Positions 1 through 7,637 of a stretch of DNA of 64,000 nt are shown piece by piece; the stretch's first letter is position 1; each line of letters begins with the position of its first letter. Source of the DNA: Defluviitalea saccharophila (lineage in GTDB: Bacteria > Bacillota > Clostridia > Lachnospirales > Defluviitaleaceae); the NCBI RefSeq assembly GCF_038396635.1, contig NZ_CP121687.1, forward strand, positions 620,001-684,000, read 5' to 3'. Below the pieces are notes generated by a model, which saw only the letters and a list, made by a program, of their open reading frames with translations, was not told the origin of the DNA and did no database searches. Position numbers and translations under genes: made by a program.

Positions 1-222
<222 letters not shown>

Positions 223-230
223 TAATCCTT

Positions 231-320
231 GCCAGTTTACTGGCTATCTTTTAATCTTCAATCAATGGAATTGATTGGGTTGTTTTTTGGTTTGTGCTGT
301 TTAGTTTTCAAAGATCAATG
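231..320 (-). promoter_or_regulatory. 16S rRNA leader with boxA-like element and hairpins
   Basis: Between the promoters and the 16S start lie two perfect inverted repeats: 231-244 (6-bp arms) and 259-277 (8-bp arms, 3-nt loop). Further upstream on the minus strand, around 298-318, is a CTTTGAAAACTAAACAG segment. It resembles the boxA-type antitermination and processing signals found ahead of Firmicute rRNA genes. The role is inferred from position and similarity only. Confidence 0.55.
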
Positions 321-369
321 GAATCTCTCTTCCACATATTTCTTCGTGTCTTTTGCGACAACGAAATGT

Positions 370-398
370 ATTATATCACTTTTTTCTTTGTGTGTCAA
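370..398 (-). promoter_or_regulatory. rRNA operon promoter, proximal
   Basis: On the minus strand this reads TTGACA, 17 nt, TATAAT, a perfect match to the vegetative sigma factor consensus with ideal spacing. It is the promoter nearest the 16S gene and is one of a tandem set. Confidence 0.9.
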
Positions 399-426
399 CA
401 ACTTTTTTATTTTATTTCTCATCCAA

Positions 427-455
427 TCTGTAGCATTTATGGATGAGCTTGTCAA
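427..455 (-). promoter_or_regulatory. possible weak rRNA promoter
   Basis: TTGACA followed after 17 nt by TACAGA on the minus strand, between two perfect promoters. The -35 box is perfect but the -10 box is poor, so this may be a weak or decayed start site. Confidence 0.3.
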
Positions 456-473
456 ATCGTGTCGACAAATGTC

Positions 474-502
474 ATTATATCAAGAATATATTTTATTGTC
501 AA
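474..502 (-). promoter_or_regulatory. rRNA operon promoter, middle
   Basis: TTGACA, 17 nt, TATAAT on the minus strand: a second perfect consensus promoter, 104 bp upstream of the proximal one. Confidence 0.9.
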
Positions 503-602
503 CACTTTTTTCAAGGATATTTTACGAAGAAATATATTCTTAAAATCCTACGCCTAAGACAATTCTGTCATAAAGTTTCTTATTGTTGACCGACAAGAAT
601 GT

Positions 603-631
603 ATTCTACCACGAAGTAATTCCTATGTCAA
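603..631 (-). promoter_or_regulatory. rRNA operon promoter, distal
   Basis: TTGACA, 17 nt, TAGAAT on the minus strand. It has the same architecture as the other two strong promoters, with one mismatch in the -10 box. Confidence 0.8.
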
Positions 632-748
632 TGAATTTTATTTGTTATTATTACCCATATCATATCTACTTATACCTCTTAGCGATATATTTTTATGATA
701 GTACATATTCTTATCCTTCCTGAGGAAATAATATAGTTAGATTAATAT
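632..748. other. AT-rich spacer between rRNA promoters and first plus-strand gene
   Basis: Besides the promoters already listed, the stretch between the 16S gene and the first plus-strand gene holds nothing I can name. A plus-strand promoter for the gene at 762 is expected here, but no clear -35/-10 pair stands out. Confidence 0.4.
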
Positions 749-761
749 AGGAGGTAAGAAA

Positions 762-1034
762 ATGGACTACGAAAACACAAATACAATTAATGACTGGGGC
801 AATTGGAAAAACACCATTGCAAAGGCTGTGGACTTAGGACAAATAGTAGGTCTTTCAGATGAAACGATCAGTAAAGTAGGAACTAAGATAGGAAATATAC
901 TCAATGCTTCAGTTGATCCGGAAAATGGAGAACAGCGTCTTCTTAAAGAATTATGGAGTGTTGCTGATGATGAAGACAGACAAACTTTATCAAAATTAAT
1001 TGTTAAGATGGTTCAATCAGACGACCATGAATAG
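762..1034 (+). CDS. DUF3243 family protein (YmfJ-like)
   Basis: A 90-residue acidic protein. Its pattern matches the DUF3243 family of small Firmicute proteins typified by B. subtilis YmfJ: an N-terminal W-x-x-W-K segment (NWKNT), then a LSDETI helix, then LWSVADDEDRQTL and a LIVKMV helix near the C-terminus. The function of the family is not established to my knowledge. The start is supported by an AGGAGG site about 7 nt upstream. It is followed after 11 nt by another small gene on the same strand with its own strong ribosome-binding site, so the two are probably one transcript. The family call rests on overall pattern and length. Confidence 0.75.
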   Translation: MDYENTNTINDWGNWKNTIAKAVDLGQIVGLSDETISKVGTKIGNILNASVDPENGEQRLLKELWSVADDEDRQTLSKLIVKMVQSDDHE

Positions 1035-1045
1035 GAGGAAAACTC

Positions 1046-1201
1046 ATGTCAAAAATGAAATCCAAAAATCCAGATCCAACGCATACTTCACGCAACCCAA
1101 ATAAGCAAAATCACACCAATAATCCAAAGGATTTATTATTGGACACGGAATCTGCTCAGGAACTCATGGCATTTAAAACAGATAAGAAGCACAAACAATA
1201 A
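1046..1201 (+). CDS. small hydrophilic protein, unknown (51 aa)
   Basis: An ATG-initiated frame of 51 codons behind AGGAGGAAAACTC, an excellent ribosome-binding site. The product is rich in Lys, Asn, Pro and Gln and has no hydrophobic segment. The composition recalls small spore-associated proteins (SspN/SspP-like), but I cannot match it to a family and do not claim one. It lies 11 nt after the DUF3243 gene and ends on the first bases of a strong hairpin. The good ribosome site and precise placement make it a likely real gene that length filters would miss. Confidence 0.65.
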   Translation: MSKMKSKNPDPTHTSRNPNKQNHTNNPKDLLLDTESAQELMAFKTDKKHKQ

Positions 1202-1223
1202 AGGATGGGGACACCCATCCTTT
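1200..1223. terminator. hairpin between convergent genes
   Basis: A perfect 10-bp stem (AAAGGATGGG with its complement) around a GACA loop sits between the two small plus-strand genes and the convergent cheR. There is no strong T tract on either side, so it is a plausible but not textbook bidirectional terminator. Confidence 0.6.
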
Positions 1224-1252
1224 ATGATTAACTAAGAAAATCTATTCACATA

Positions 1253-2035
1253 TTATAAGTCTGCATCTTTTCTATAGAAAAATGTTTTAATAGGAGTTAA
1301 TGCATACTTATGAGACAAGATAATTTGTTCAGTACTTCCTACAAATAATACTCCGCCTGTTTTTAAAGTTTTATTGAACTTTTTATAAATTTCATCTTTT
1401 GCTTCTTCAGTGAAATAAATAAGTACATTTCTGCATATAATTAAATCACATTGTTCAGGATAAGCATCTTTTAATAAATTATGCTGTCTAAAATCAATAC
1501 AACGTTTTATTTCATCAGAAATCTTATAGGATTCCCCTGTCTGCACAAAATATTTTGTTAAAAATTCTTTTGGAACACCTTCAACGCTTTTTTTGTTATA
1601 TAAACCCATCCGTGCTTTTTCAAGCACCTGTCTGTCTATATCAGTAGCCAATATCTTAATTTTTGATAAGGGAAAGAATTTTGTCAAAAGCATGGCTAAT
1701 GAATAGGGTTCATCCCCTGTTGAGCAAGCCGCACTCCATATCTTTAAAGAAGATGATTTCTTTAATAAATAAGGGATCACTTCTTTTTCTAATACTTCCC
1801 ATTGTGGAGGATTTCGGAAAAACTCCGAAACATTAATCGTTAAATAATTAATAAATTCATTGTAAAGTTCCTTATTAGTTTTTAGAGCCATAACATAGGA
1901 TTCATAAGCATCATAATTATTTTTTTTAATCAAGGCATCAATTCGGCGTTTCATTTGTCTCTCTTTATAACTATTCAAATCGATTCCTGATATCCGTAAA
2001 ATCTCTTTTTTGAAGTCTTCATATGTCTTTATCAT
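1253..2035 (-). CDS. cheR: CheR-type chemoreceptor glutamate methyltransferase
   Basis: About 260 residues. An N-terminal all-helical domain (residues 1-75, with the arginine-rich helix ERQMKRRIDALI) precedes a SAM-binding methyltransferase domain. Visible motifs are FFRNPPQW, the SAM loop IWSAACSTGDEPYSLAM, and NLIICRNVLIYF-like residues (CDLIICRNVLIYF). This is the CheR pattern: methylation of glutamates on methyl-accepting chemotaxis proteins with S-adenosylmethionine. The start at 2035 is preferred because GGGGGAG lies 9 nt upstream. An in-frame ATG six codons earlier (2053) has no such site. No other chemotaxis gene is in the window, so it is an orphan here. Confidence 0.9.
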   Translation of the reverse strand: MIKTYEDFKKEILRISGIDLNSYKERQMKRRIDALIKKNNYDAYESYVMALKTNKELYNEFINYLTINVSEFFRNPPQWEVLEKEVIPYLLKKSSSLKIWSAACSTGDEPYSLAMLLTKFFPLSKIKILATDIDRQVLEKARMGLYNKKSVEGVPKEFLTKYFVQTGESYKISDEIKRCIDFRQHNLLKDAYPEQCDLIICRNVLIYFTEEAKDEIYKKFNKTLKTGGVLFVGSTEQIILSHKYALTPIKTFFYRKDADL

Positions 2036-2100
2036 AGATAAAATCTCCCCCATAAGTAAAATATTATCCTAAGGGATAAGAAAGCGGCTACCAAAATATA

Positions 2101-4011
2101 TTATTCTTCCGAAACATTAGCCTCTGTCTGCTTTTTACTTAAACTAATCTTCTTTTCATCCTTATTTACATCAAGCACTTTTACGTCGATTATTTCTCCA
2201 AGTTTAAGTTCATCTTCAGGTTTAGCAACATGTTTATTTGCAATCTGAGAAATATGAACCAGACCATCTACGCCGGGTTCTAACTCAACAAAGGCACCAA
2301 AGGATACCATTCGAACTACTTTACCCTTTACAATGGCACCAACAGGATATTTTTCTTCTATTTTAAACCAAGGATTATTTTCTTCATTTTTTAAGGTAAG
2401 AGAAACCTTTTCTTTTTCTTTGTCTATATCCAGTACGATTGCTTCTACTTCTTGCCCAACCTTAAGTACTTCTTCAGGACTTTGAATCTTATTCCAGGAA
2501 ATTTGCGAAATATGAACCAAACCATCAATTCCGCCTAAGTCGATAAATGCACCAAAGTTGGTAATATTTCTTACAGTTCCTTTTACCTTTTGACCTACTT
2601 GAAGAGTATTTAATACTTCTTCTTTTTTTCTTTTGGTTTCTTCTAAGTAGATTTGCTTATGATCCCCCACTACTCTTTTTCTTTTGGGATCAATTTTAAT
2701 AACCTTAAACTCTATGGTTTTACCTAAAAATTGAGTTAAGTCTTGAGTATATTTTGAACCCATTAATGAAGCTGGAATAAATACTCTTACTTCATTGCTT
2801 ACTGCGATTACTCCACCATTGGCTGCCTCTACAACTTTTCCAGTTAAAACAGTGCCTTCTTCATGAGCTTTTTTAATAATTTCCCAGCCTTTTTGAGCAT
2901 CAACGCGCTTTTTCGATAATTCAACAATACCTTCACTGTCATTTACTCTTACAATATATACCTCTATTTCGTCCCCAACCTTTACAACATCTCTTGGGTT
3001 CAGGCTTGAATCATTGGAAAGCTCAGATTTAGAAATAATTCCATCAGATTTATATCCAAGATTAACGGAAACTTCCGAATCTGTGACATTAATAACCGTT
3101 CCCTTTACAACTTGACCACTTCTTAAAGTAACAAAGGACTGGTTTAATAATTCCTCAAAGTTTTCATTGGTATGATTTTCTAAATCGTTCATCGCTGTAA
3201 TAACCTCCTTTATTATACGAGCAGGAGTTGATGCACCTGCAGTTATTCCAATTTTATCATTAGAATTAAATTTATTCAACTCTAAATCTTTTATTGTCTC
3301 TATATGATAGGTTTCTTTGCAGTAGTTCTTACAAATTTCATATAGCTTTCTAGTATTTGAACTTTCACGACCGCCAATTACAATCATTTTATCAACCATT
3401 TTTGAAATCTTTACGGCTTCCTGCTGTCTATCGGAAGTAGCTTTGCATATTGTATTAAATCCCTCGACTTCATAATGATGCTCTTTAAGTGCTTTTAGTA
3501 CGCTTTCAAATCTGTCCTCCCTATAGGTTGTCTGAGATACTAAGCAGATTGGTTTGGTTTTTGGAATATTAAGTCCTTCTAATTCTTCAGGTTTTTCTAT
3601 AATAATTGCTTCTCCATTGCTCCACCCAGATATACCTTGAACTTCCGGATGGTTTCTGTCTCCTACAATAACAACCTGATACCCTTTTTTCGAATGTTCA
3701 TCCACAATCTTATGAATTCGTTTAACATAGGGGCATGTTGAGTCAATATAATTTAACCCTTTTTCTTCAATTGCTCCATATACATCTTTTGCAACGCCGT
3801 GGGACCGTATGATAATAGTTCCTTCATTAACCTCATCAACAGAATGCACAGGAATGACATTCTTTTCTCTTAATTCTTCTACTACCTGAGGATTGTGTAT
3901 GATAGGCCCATAAGTATACAAAGGCTGCTGCTGTATATTTTTATACACAGAATCAACTGCACGATTTACGCCAAAGCAGAATCCTGCAGTATTTGCTACG
4001 ATAATTTCCAT
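2101..4011 (-). CDS. ispH: IspH (HMBPP reductase) fused to S1 RNA-binding domains
   Basis: A 636-residue two-part protein. Residues 1-280 are 4-hydroxy-3-methylbut-2-enyl diphosphate reductase, the last step of the MEP isoprenoid pathway, with the three iron-sulfur cysteines at C12, C93 and C189 and conserved HGV, HPEV and TSDRQ segments. From about residue 295 there are four S1/OB repeats (roughly 297-368, 385-450, 470-540, 555-625), of which the last two carry the typical VHISQI signature of ribosomal protein S1. This fusion is known in Clostridia and supplies the S1-like protein. It starts 17 nt after cmk, with an AAGGAGGAGAACA ribosome site. Translation coupling with cmk is likely. Confidence 0.96.
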   Translation of the reverse strand: MEIIVANTAGFCFGVNRAVDSVYKNIQQQPLYTYGPIIHNPQVVEELREKNVIPVHSVDEVNEGTIIIRSHGVAKDVYGAIEEKGLNYIDSTCPYVKRIHKIVDEHSKKGYQVVIVGDRNHPEVQGISGWSNGEAIIIEKPEELEGLNIPKTKPICLVSQTTYREDRFESVLKALKEHHYEVEGFNTICKATSDRQQEAVKISKMVDKMIVIGGRESSNTRKLYEICKNYCKETYHIETIKDLELNKFNSNDKIGITAGASTPARIIKEVITAMNDLENHTNENFEELLNQSFVTLRSGQVVKGTVINVTDSEVSVNLGYKSDGIISKSELSNDSSLNPRDVVKVGDEIEVYIVRVNDSEGIVELSKKRVDAQKGWEIIKKAHEEGTVLTGKVVEAANGGVIAVSNEVRVFIPASLMGSKYTQDLTQFLGKTIEFKVIKIDPKRKRVVGDHKQIYLEETKRKKEEVLNTLQVGQKVKGTVRNITNFGAFIDLGGIDGLVHISQISWNKIQSPEEVLKVGQEVEAIVLDIDKEKEKVSLTLKNEENNPWFKIEEKYPVGAIVKGKVVRMVSFGAFVELEPGVDGLVHISQIANKHVAKPEDELKLGEIIDVKVLDVNKDEKKISLSKKQTEANVSEE

Positions 4012-4028
4012 TGTTCTCCTCCTTGAAT

Positions 4029-4715
4029 CTAGTTGTCATTATTAGTGTCAAATTGCTTAGGAATCAGGGAAATAATTCTATTCACAACTTCTTGTATGGT
4101 TTGTCCTGTAGTGTCTACTTCAACCGCATCCTCTGCTTTTTTAAGAGGAGAACATTCTCTGCAAGAATCATTTTTGTCTCTTGCTTCTATTTCTTCTTTG
4201 ATCTTAGATAAATTACATTCTATGCCGTTTTGGATAAGTTCTTTATATCTTCTGTTTGCCCTTTCTTCAACACTGGCAGTAAGGAATATTTTAAGATCAG
4301 CATCAGGCAATACATGAGTACCTATATCTCTCCCATCCATAACAACCGAAACAGTTTTGGCAAGATTTCTTTGTAATTCTACCATTTTAATCCGTACAGC
4401 TTGAATAGTAGCAACATCGGAAGCCCCTTGAGATATTTCCTGAGTACGAATTTTATCGGTTACATCTTCATTGTTTAGCAATATTCTTTGAACATTATCT
4501 ATATATTGTATTTTTATCTCTATTTGATCTAATATTTTTTCAACACTTTCTTTATCTCTACAGTTTATTCCATGGTTAATGCAGTATAGAGCCACTGCTC
4601 GATACATTGCCCCTGTATCTACATAAATAATATTTAATTTTTTTGCTATCATTTTAGCAATTGTACTTTTACCAGCTCCTGCTGGACCATCAATTGCAAT
4701 TGCAAAATGCTTCAT
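4029..4715 (-). CDS. cmk: cytidylate kinase
   Basis: 228 residues, the usual length. The P-loop GPAGAGKST occupies residues 10-18. DTGAMYRAVAL (substrate site) and MDGRDIGTHVLPDADLKIFLTAS (the NMP-binding and lid-adjacent regions) are intact. The enzyme phosphorylates CMP and dCMP with ATP. It is directly followed by the ispH-rpsA fusion, the same order as the cmk-rpsA pair in many bacteria, which links nucleotide supply and translation genes. The start has GGGAGGAAGAA upstream. Confidence 0.97.
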   Translation of the reverse strand: MKHFAIAIDGPAGAGKSTIAKMIAKKLNIIYVDTGAMYRAVALYCINHGINCRDKESVEKILDQIEIKIQYIDNVQRILLNNEDVTDKIRTQEISQGASDVATIQAVRIKMVELQRNLAKTVSVVMDGRDIGTHVLPDADLKIFLTASVEERANRRYKELIQNGIECNLSKIKEEIEARDKNDSCRECSPLKKAEDAVEVDTTGQTIQEVVNRIISLIPKQFDTNNDN

Positions 4716-4777
4716 CTTTCTTCCTCCCTATTCTGTCGGGAACACTTCCCACCCTGCTAAATGATTCACTTAATTAT

Positions 4778-5140
4778 TCACTTTATTAAATCCGGCCTTA
4801 ATACAGCTGCTTTCTTTAGATATACATGCTGCATTTGGTCTTGGGTTTTATCTGTTTTAATTTGAACCATTACTCGTATACACATTCTTAAACTATTTTT
4901 CACGTTCATTTCTTGAAAGCACATTAACCCTGCATGGGTAATATTTAAGTTTCTCGCTGCAACTGCAGGATATGCAGCATCAATATCATCTGTTGCAGTA
5001 AAAATTATAGAGATAATGTCCTCTATTTTTATATTATTTCTACTAATAATCTCTTGCAATAGAATTGTGGTATTCTGTAGAATATCTTCTTCAGTATTTT
5101 TTTCAATTGTAATTGCTCCTCGTATTACACCTATAGACAT
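4778..5140 (-). CDS. aroH: chorismate mutase, AroH type
   Basis: A 120-residue monofunctional chorismate mutase of the AroH fold, which converts chorismate to prephenate for Phe/Tyr synthesis. The active-site residues of the family are visible: R7 in GVIRGAI, FTATDDIDAAYPA, the glutamate of CFQEM, the arginine of SLRMCIRV, and the C-terminal tyrosine in HVYLKKAAVLRPD. It follows the phosphatase gene by 12 nt in an apparent operon. An AGGAG site lies ahead of the ATG. No other aromatic-pathway gene is near. Confidence 0.95.
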   Translation of the reverse strand: MSIGVIRGAITIEKNTEEDILQNTTILLQEIISRNNIKIEDIISIIFTATDDIDAAYPAVAARNLNITHAGLMCFQEMNVKNSLRMCIRVMVQIKTDKTQDQMQHVYLKKAAVLRPDLIK

Positions 5141-5152
5141 ATTAGATTTCTC

Positions 5153-5770
5153 CTATTTCATAATATTTAAGTGGCATCGATCATTTAATAGGCTTAATAC
5201 CCATTTGCCCGTATCCTTTTTGTCAAGAATAGAAAGAGACGTATTCCCCAGCCAAAAACTTTTATAAAAGGATAAATCCAGTTCTAATAAAGTCATAATA
5301 AGGACTTTTAAAATTCCTCCATGGGAAACAATAACAATCTTTTTATTGTCATGGTTTGAAGTAATTATATCTACTGCTTTTTTTATTCTCATTTGAACGG
5401 CTTCCATAGATCCTTCCCCTGGGAAAGGATACTTATGAGGTTCTAAAAAAAATCTTTTATACTCCTCACCATAAATTTTTTCCAGCTCAGAAATCGTATA
5501 GCCTTCCCATTCTCCAAAATTAATCTCCCGCAGCTGCGGAAGCGTGTGAATTTCTAAATTTTTCTCTTTTGCAATCTGACCTGCTGTCTCAAAAGCTCTT
5601 GATAAATCTGAAGAATAAATCGCATCCACTTCGTAGTCTTTCATCCTATTGGCAATAGCTTGCGCTTGCAATCTTCCAACAGAACTTAAAGGAATATCTG
5701 TAATCCCTTGATATCTGTTTTGTATATTCCATTCAGTCTCACCATGCCTTATTAGATAAAATTTTGTCAT
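5153..5770 (-). CDS. histidine phosphatase family protein (phosphoglycerate mutase-like)
   Basis: 205 residues of the two-histidine phosphatase superfamily. The catalytic signature LIRHGETEWN starts at residue 6, followed by a conserved arginine in SDLSRAFETA and the second histidine in IVSHGG near residue 147. Members include cofactor-dependent phosphoglycerate mutases and alpha-ribazole phosphatase (CobC), and the length fits the latter subgroup. There are no cobalamin genes nearby to decide the substrate. The gene is tightly placed between rpiR (9 nt) and aroH (12 nt). The GGGTGA site overlaps the end of rpiR, so coupling is likely. Confidence 0.88.
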   Translation of the reverse strand: MTKFYLIRHGETEWNIQNRYQGITDIPLSSVGRLQAQAIANRMKDYEVDAIYSSDLSRAFETAGQIAKEKNLEIHTLPQLREINFGEWEGYTISELEKIYGEEYKRFFLEPHKYPFPGEGSMEAVQMRIKKAVDIITSNHDNKKIVIVSHGGILKVLIMTLLELDLSFYKSFWLGNTSLSILDKKDTGKWVLSLLNDRCHLNIMK

Positions 5771-5779
5771 GCGGTCACC

Positions 5780-6682
5780 CTACTTTTTATTTAAAGAATA
5801 TGTTAAATTCAAATCTTCATCTTCATTATCATATACCTGATACTCTGTCCAAATTTTTTCGAGTTTACTCAATGTCTCTGATATTTCATCTTTTTTCTTT
5901 AAACTGATTGCAACGATTAAAGCATTAAGAAGACTCATTGGAGCCACCAATGAATCTACAAAAGAAGCCATATCGCTTCTTGCTAATAAACTGTAAGTGG
6001 CATATTGAGTCATAGGAGACAGTGGACTGTCTGTAATCGTTATCACTGTAGCATTTTGAGATTTGGCAAATTCCATTGCCTTTAACGTACGTTTTGAGTA
6101 CCTTGGGAAACTAATGCCAATTACAACATCTTCAGAATTTATTTTATGAATTTGTTCAAACATTTCGCTTACACTATTCGTATGAATAAGCTTCACATTA
6201 TCAAACAAAAGATTAAAATAAAACCCTAAAAAACTGGCTAAAGCAGCTGAACTTCTAACTCCCAATATATATATTTTACGAGCATTTAGTATGGCGTTTA
6301 CCGACTCATCAAAAATCTGTTCATCGATTTCTTCTAAAGTATATTTAATCTTATCCGCATCTGATTGAAGCACATATTTTAATACATGCTGATGCTCCAA
6401 ACGATCGGAGGCAACCTCCATTCTTTGAACAGACGTCAGTCGATTCTTTACTAATTCCTCTAAAGCCCTTTGCAATTTTGGATATCCGTCATAGCCTAAT
6501 TCGTTGGCAAAACGAACTACTGTCGATTCGCTTACTCCAACAATACTGCCTAATTTGGCAGCAGTTAAAAACACTGCTTTTTCATAATGAGTTAAAATGT
6601 AATTTGCAATCAATTTTTGCCCTTTACTAAGTTTAGGCAGACTGCTTTGAATTCGCTGAATTAAATCATTTTTTTTATGCAT
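5780..6682 (-). CDS. RpiR/MurR family transcriptional regulator
   Basis: 300 residues. Residues 1-77 form the RpiR helix-turn-helix domain, with the family hallmarks LSKGQKLIANYIL and VGVSESTVVRFANELGYDGYP. Residues about 125-255 form a sugar isomerase (SIS) domain that normally senses a phosphosugar (ILGVRSSAALASF, DVVIGISFPRYSKRTL, VITITDS). Regulators of this kind control sugar or amino-sugar use. No sugar catabolic operon is adjacent, so the target is unknown. It heads the rpiR-phosphatase-aroH run. Translation starts behind GAGGGAAAGTC. Confidence 0.92.
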   Translation of the reverse strand: MHKKNDLIQRIQSSLPKLSKGQKLIANYILTHYEKAVFLTAAKLGSIVGVSESTVVRFANELGYDGYPKLQRALEELVKNRLTSVQRMEVASDRLEHQHVLKYVLQSDADKIKYTLEEIDEQIFDESVNAILNARKIYILGVRSSAALASFLGFYFNLLFDNVKLIHTNSVSEMFEQIHKINSEDVVIGISFPRYSKRTLKAMEFAKSQNATVITITDSPLSPMTQYATYSLLARSDMASFVDSLVAPMSLLNALIVAISLKKKDEISETLSKLEKIWTEYQVYDNEDEDLNLTYSLNKK

Positions 6683-6756
6683 GACTTTCCCTCACATCTT
6701 ATCATAATTAATTTTCACCCATTTGAATGAACAGGCAAAAGATATTTCATAACTTT

Positions 6757-6784
6757 ATTATATATAAAAAATGAATTTTTACAA
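6757..6784 (-). promoter_or_regulatory. probable promoter of the rpiR operon
   Basis: On the minus strand, TTGTAA followed after 16 nt by TATAAT, about 75 bp upstream of the rpiR start in an AT-rich gap. The -10 is perfect, the -35 has two mismatches and the spacing is one short of ideal. Confidence 0.5.
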
Positions 6785-6936
6785 ATAATATTATATAAAA
6801 AAGAAGACATTTAATTTAATTTGTCATAATTCTGTATTGGCAGTAAATTTTTATTTGATAATAATATTGTAAGCCAAAACTCTTTATAAGATTTATCTAT
6901 CAATTGTTCGAAAAATGAATGGTGGAGCTGATTTTC

Positions 6937-7578
6937 TTGATTCAAATTGATGATGCTGGCAGCGGCAGCTTAATTGGCGGAACAATAATCGGAATATATC
7001 GTACGGATACTGGTGAATATATAGATGAAATCATTCCTCTAAAATATTATTCGAAATCAAATATGAAAAAGAAAGCTTATCTGAGATATGTAGTAAAAAT
7101 AGTCCAAAGGGGTTTTAAGAAGTTAAATGTGGGAAAAGATGAGCCTATTGAAATCTGTCGTGGCTATATGTTTGATGAGTTAAGGAAGTGGCTTAGTAAA
7201 GAAAACTACACATGGAGAAATACAGTAATAACAGGTCCTTTACAGGAAAAAGTAGAAAAAAGTTTTGAACAGTATGTAATTTCATTAGGGTTTCCAGAGG
7301 CATTTATAAAATATACAAAATACCCTTTTCATTTTCATAGAATTTTAAAATGGGTCTATGCAGATTATGATCATAGAACCCCTTTATGCAAAATCGGCTG
7401 GAAAAGTTGGGAAAAGTACGGTAACCTCCCTTTAGAAATTGTTTATGGTCATCTTCCTTCTAAAAGAGAATATTATTGTCTCAAATGCGGAAAAAAAATA
7501 AAACATACAGAAAAAATTAAAATTATTAAATATGAAAGCAATCGTCCCAACCAAATTTTCCTTCATAAAAACTGTTAA
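6937..7578 (+). CDS. conserved hypothetical protein with N-terminal IDDAGSG motif and C-terminal Cys ribbon
   Basis: About 213 residues, not a family I can name. The N-terminus reads IQIDDAGSGSLIGGT, a short beta-strand with two aspartates that superficially recalls RNase H-like folds. A CRGYMFDEL segment follows near the middle. The last 40 residues hold a CLKCGK knuckle and a terminal HKNC that could bind zinc. The start is most likely TTG at 6937, nine nt after GGTGGAG. The upstream in-frame ATG at 6919 would place that ribosome site inside the gene. It stands alone on the plus strand between rpiR and oadA and ends in a strong hairpin. Confidence 0.7.
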   Translation: MIQIDDAGSGSLIGGTIIGIYRTDTGEYIDEIIPLKYYSKSNMKKKAYLRYVVKIVQRGFKKLNVGKDEPIEICRGYMFDELRKWLSKENYTWRNTVITGPLQEKVEKSFEQYVISLGFPEAFIKYTKYPFHFHRILKWVYADYDHRTPLCKIGWKSWEKYGNLPLEIVYGHLPSKREYYCLKCGKKIKHTEKIKIIKYESNRPNQIFLHKNC

Positions 7579-7581
7579 AAG

Positions 7582-7628
7582 AAAGGAGTTTTGAAAAACT
7601 CACTAAAATAGTTTTTCAAAACTCCTTT
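7582..7628. terminator. strong bidirectional terminator
   Basis: A perfect 18-bp stem with an 11-nt loop lies between the plus-strand hypothetical gene and convergent oadA. A-rich and T-rich flanks on both sides make it suitable for terminating both transcripts. Confidence 0.9.
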
Positions 7629-7637
7629 AAATTTTTA

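Noticed and set aside
229-543. 104-codon plus-strand frame next to 16S
   Set aside because: It covers the three rRNA promoters and leader on the opposite strand, has no ribosome site and an odd Phe/Leu/Cys-rich composition from AT-rich DNA.
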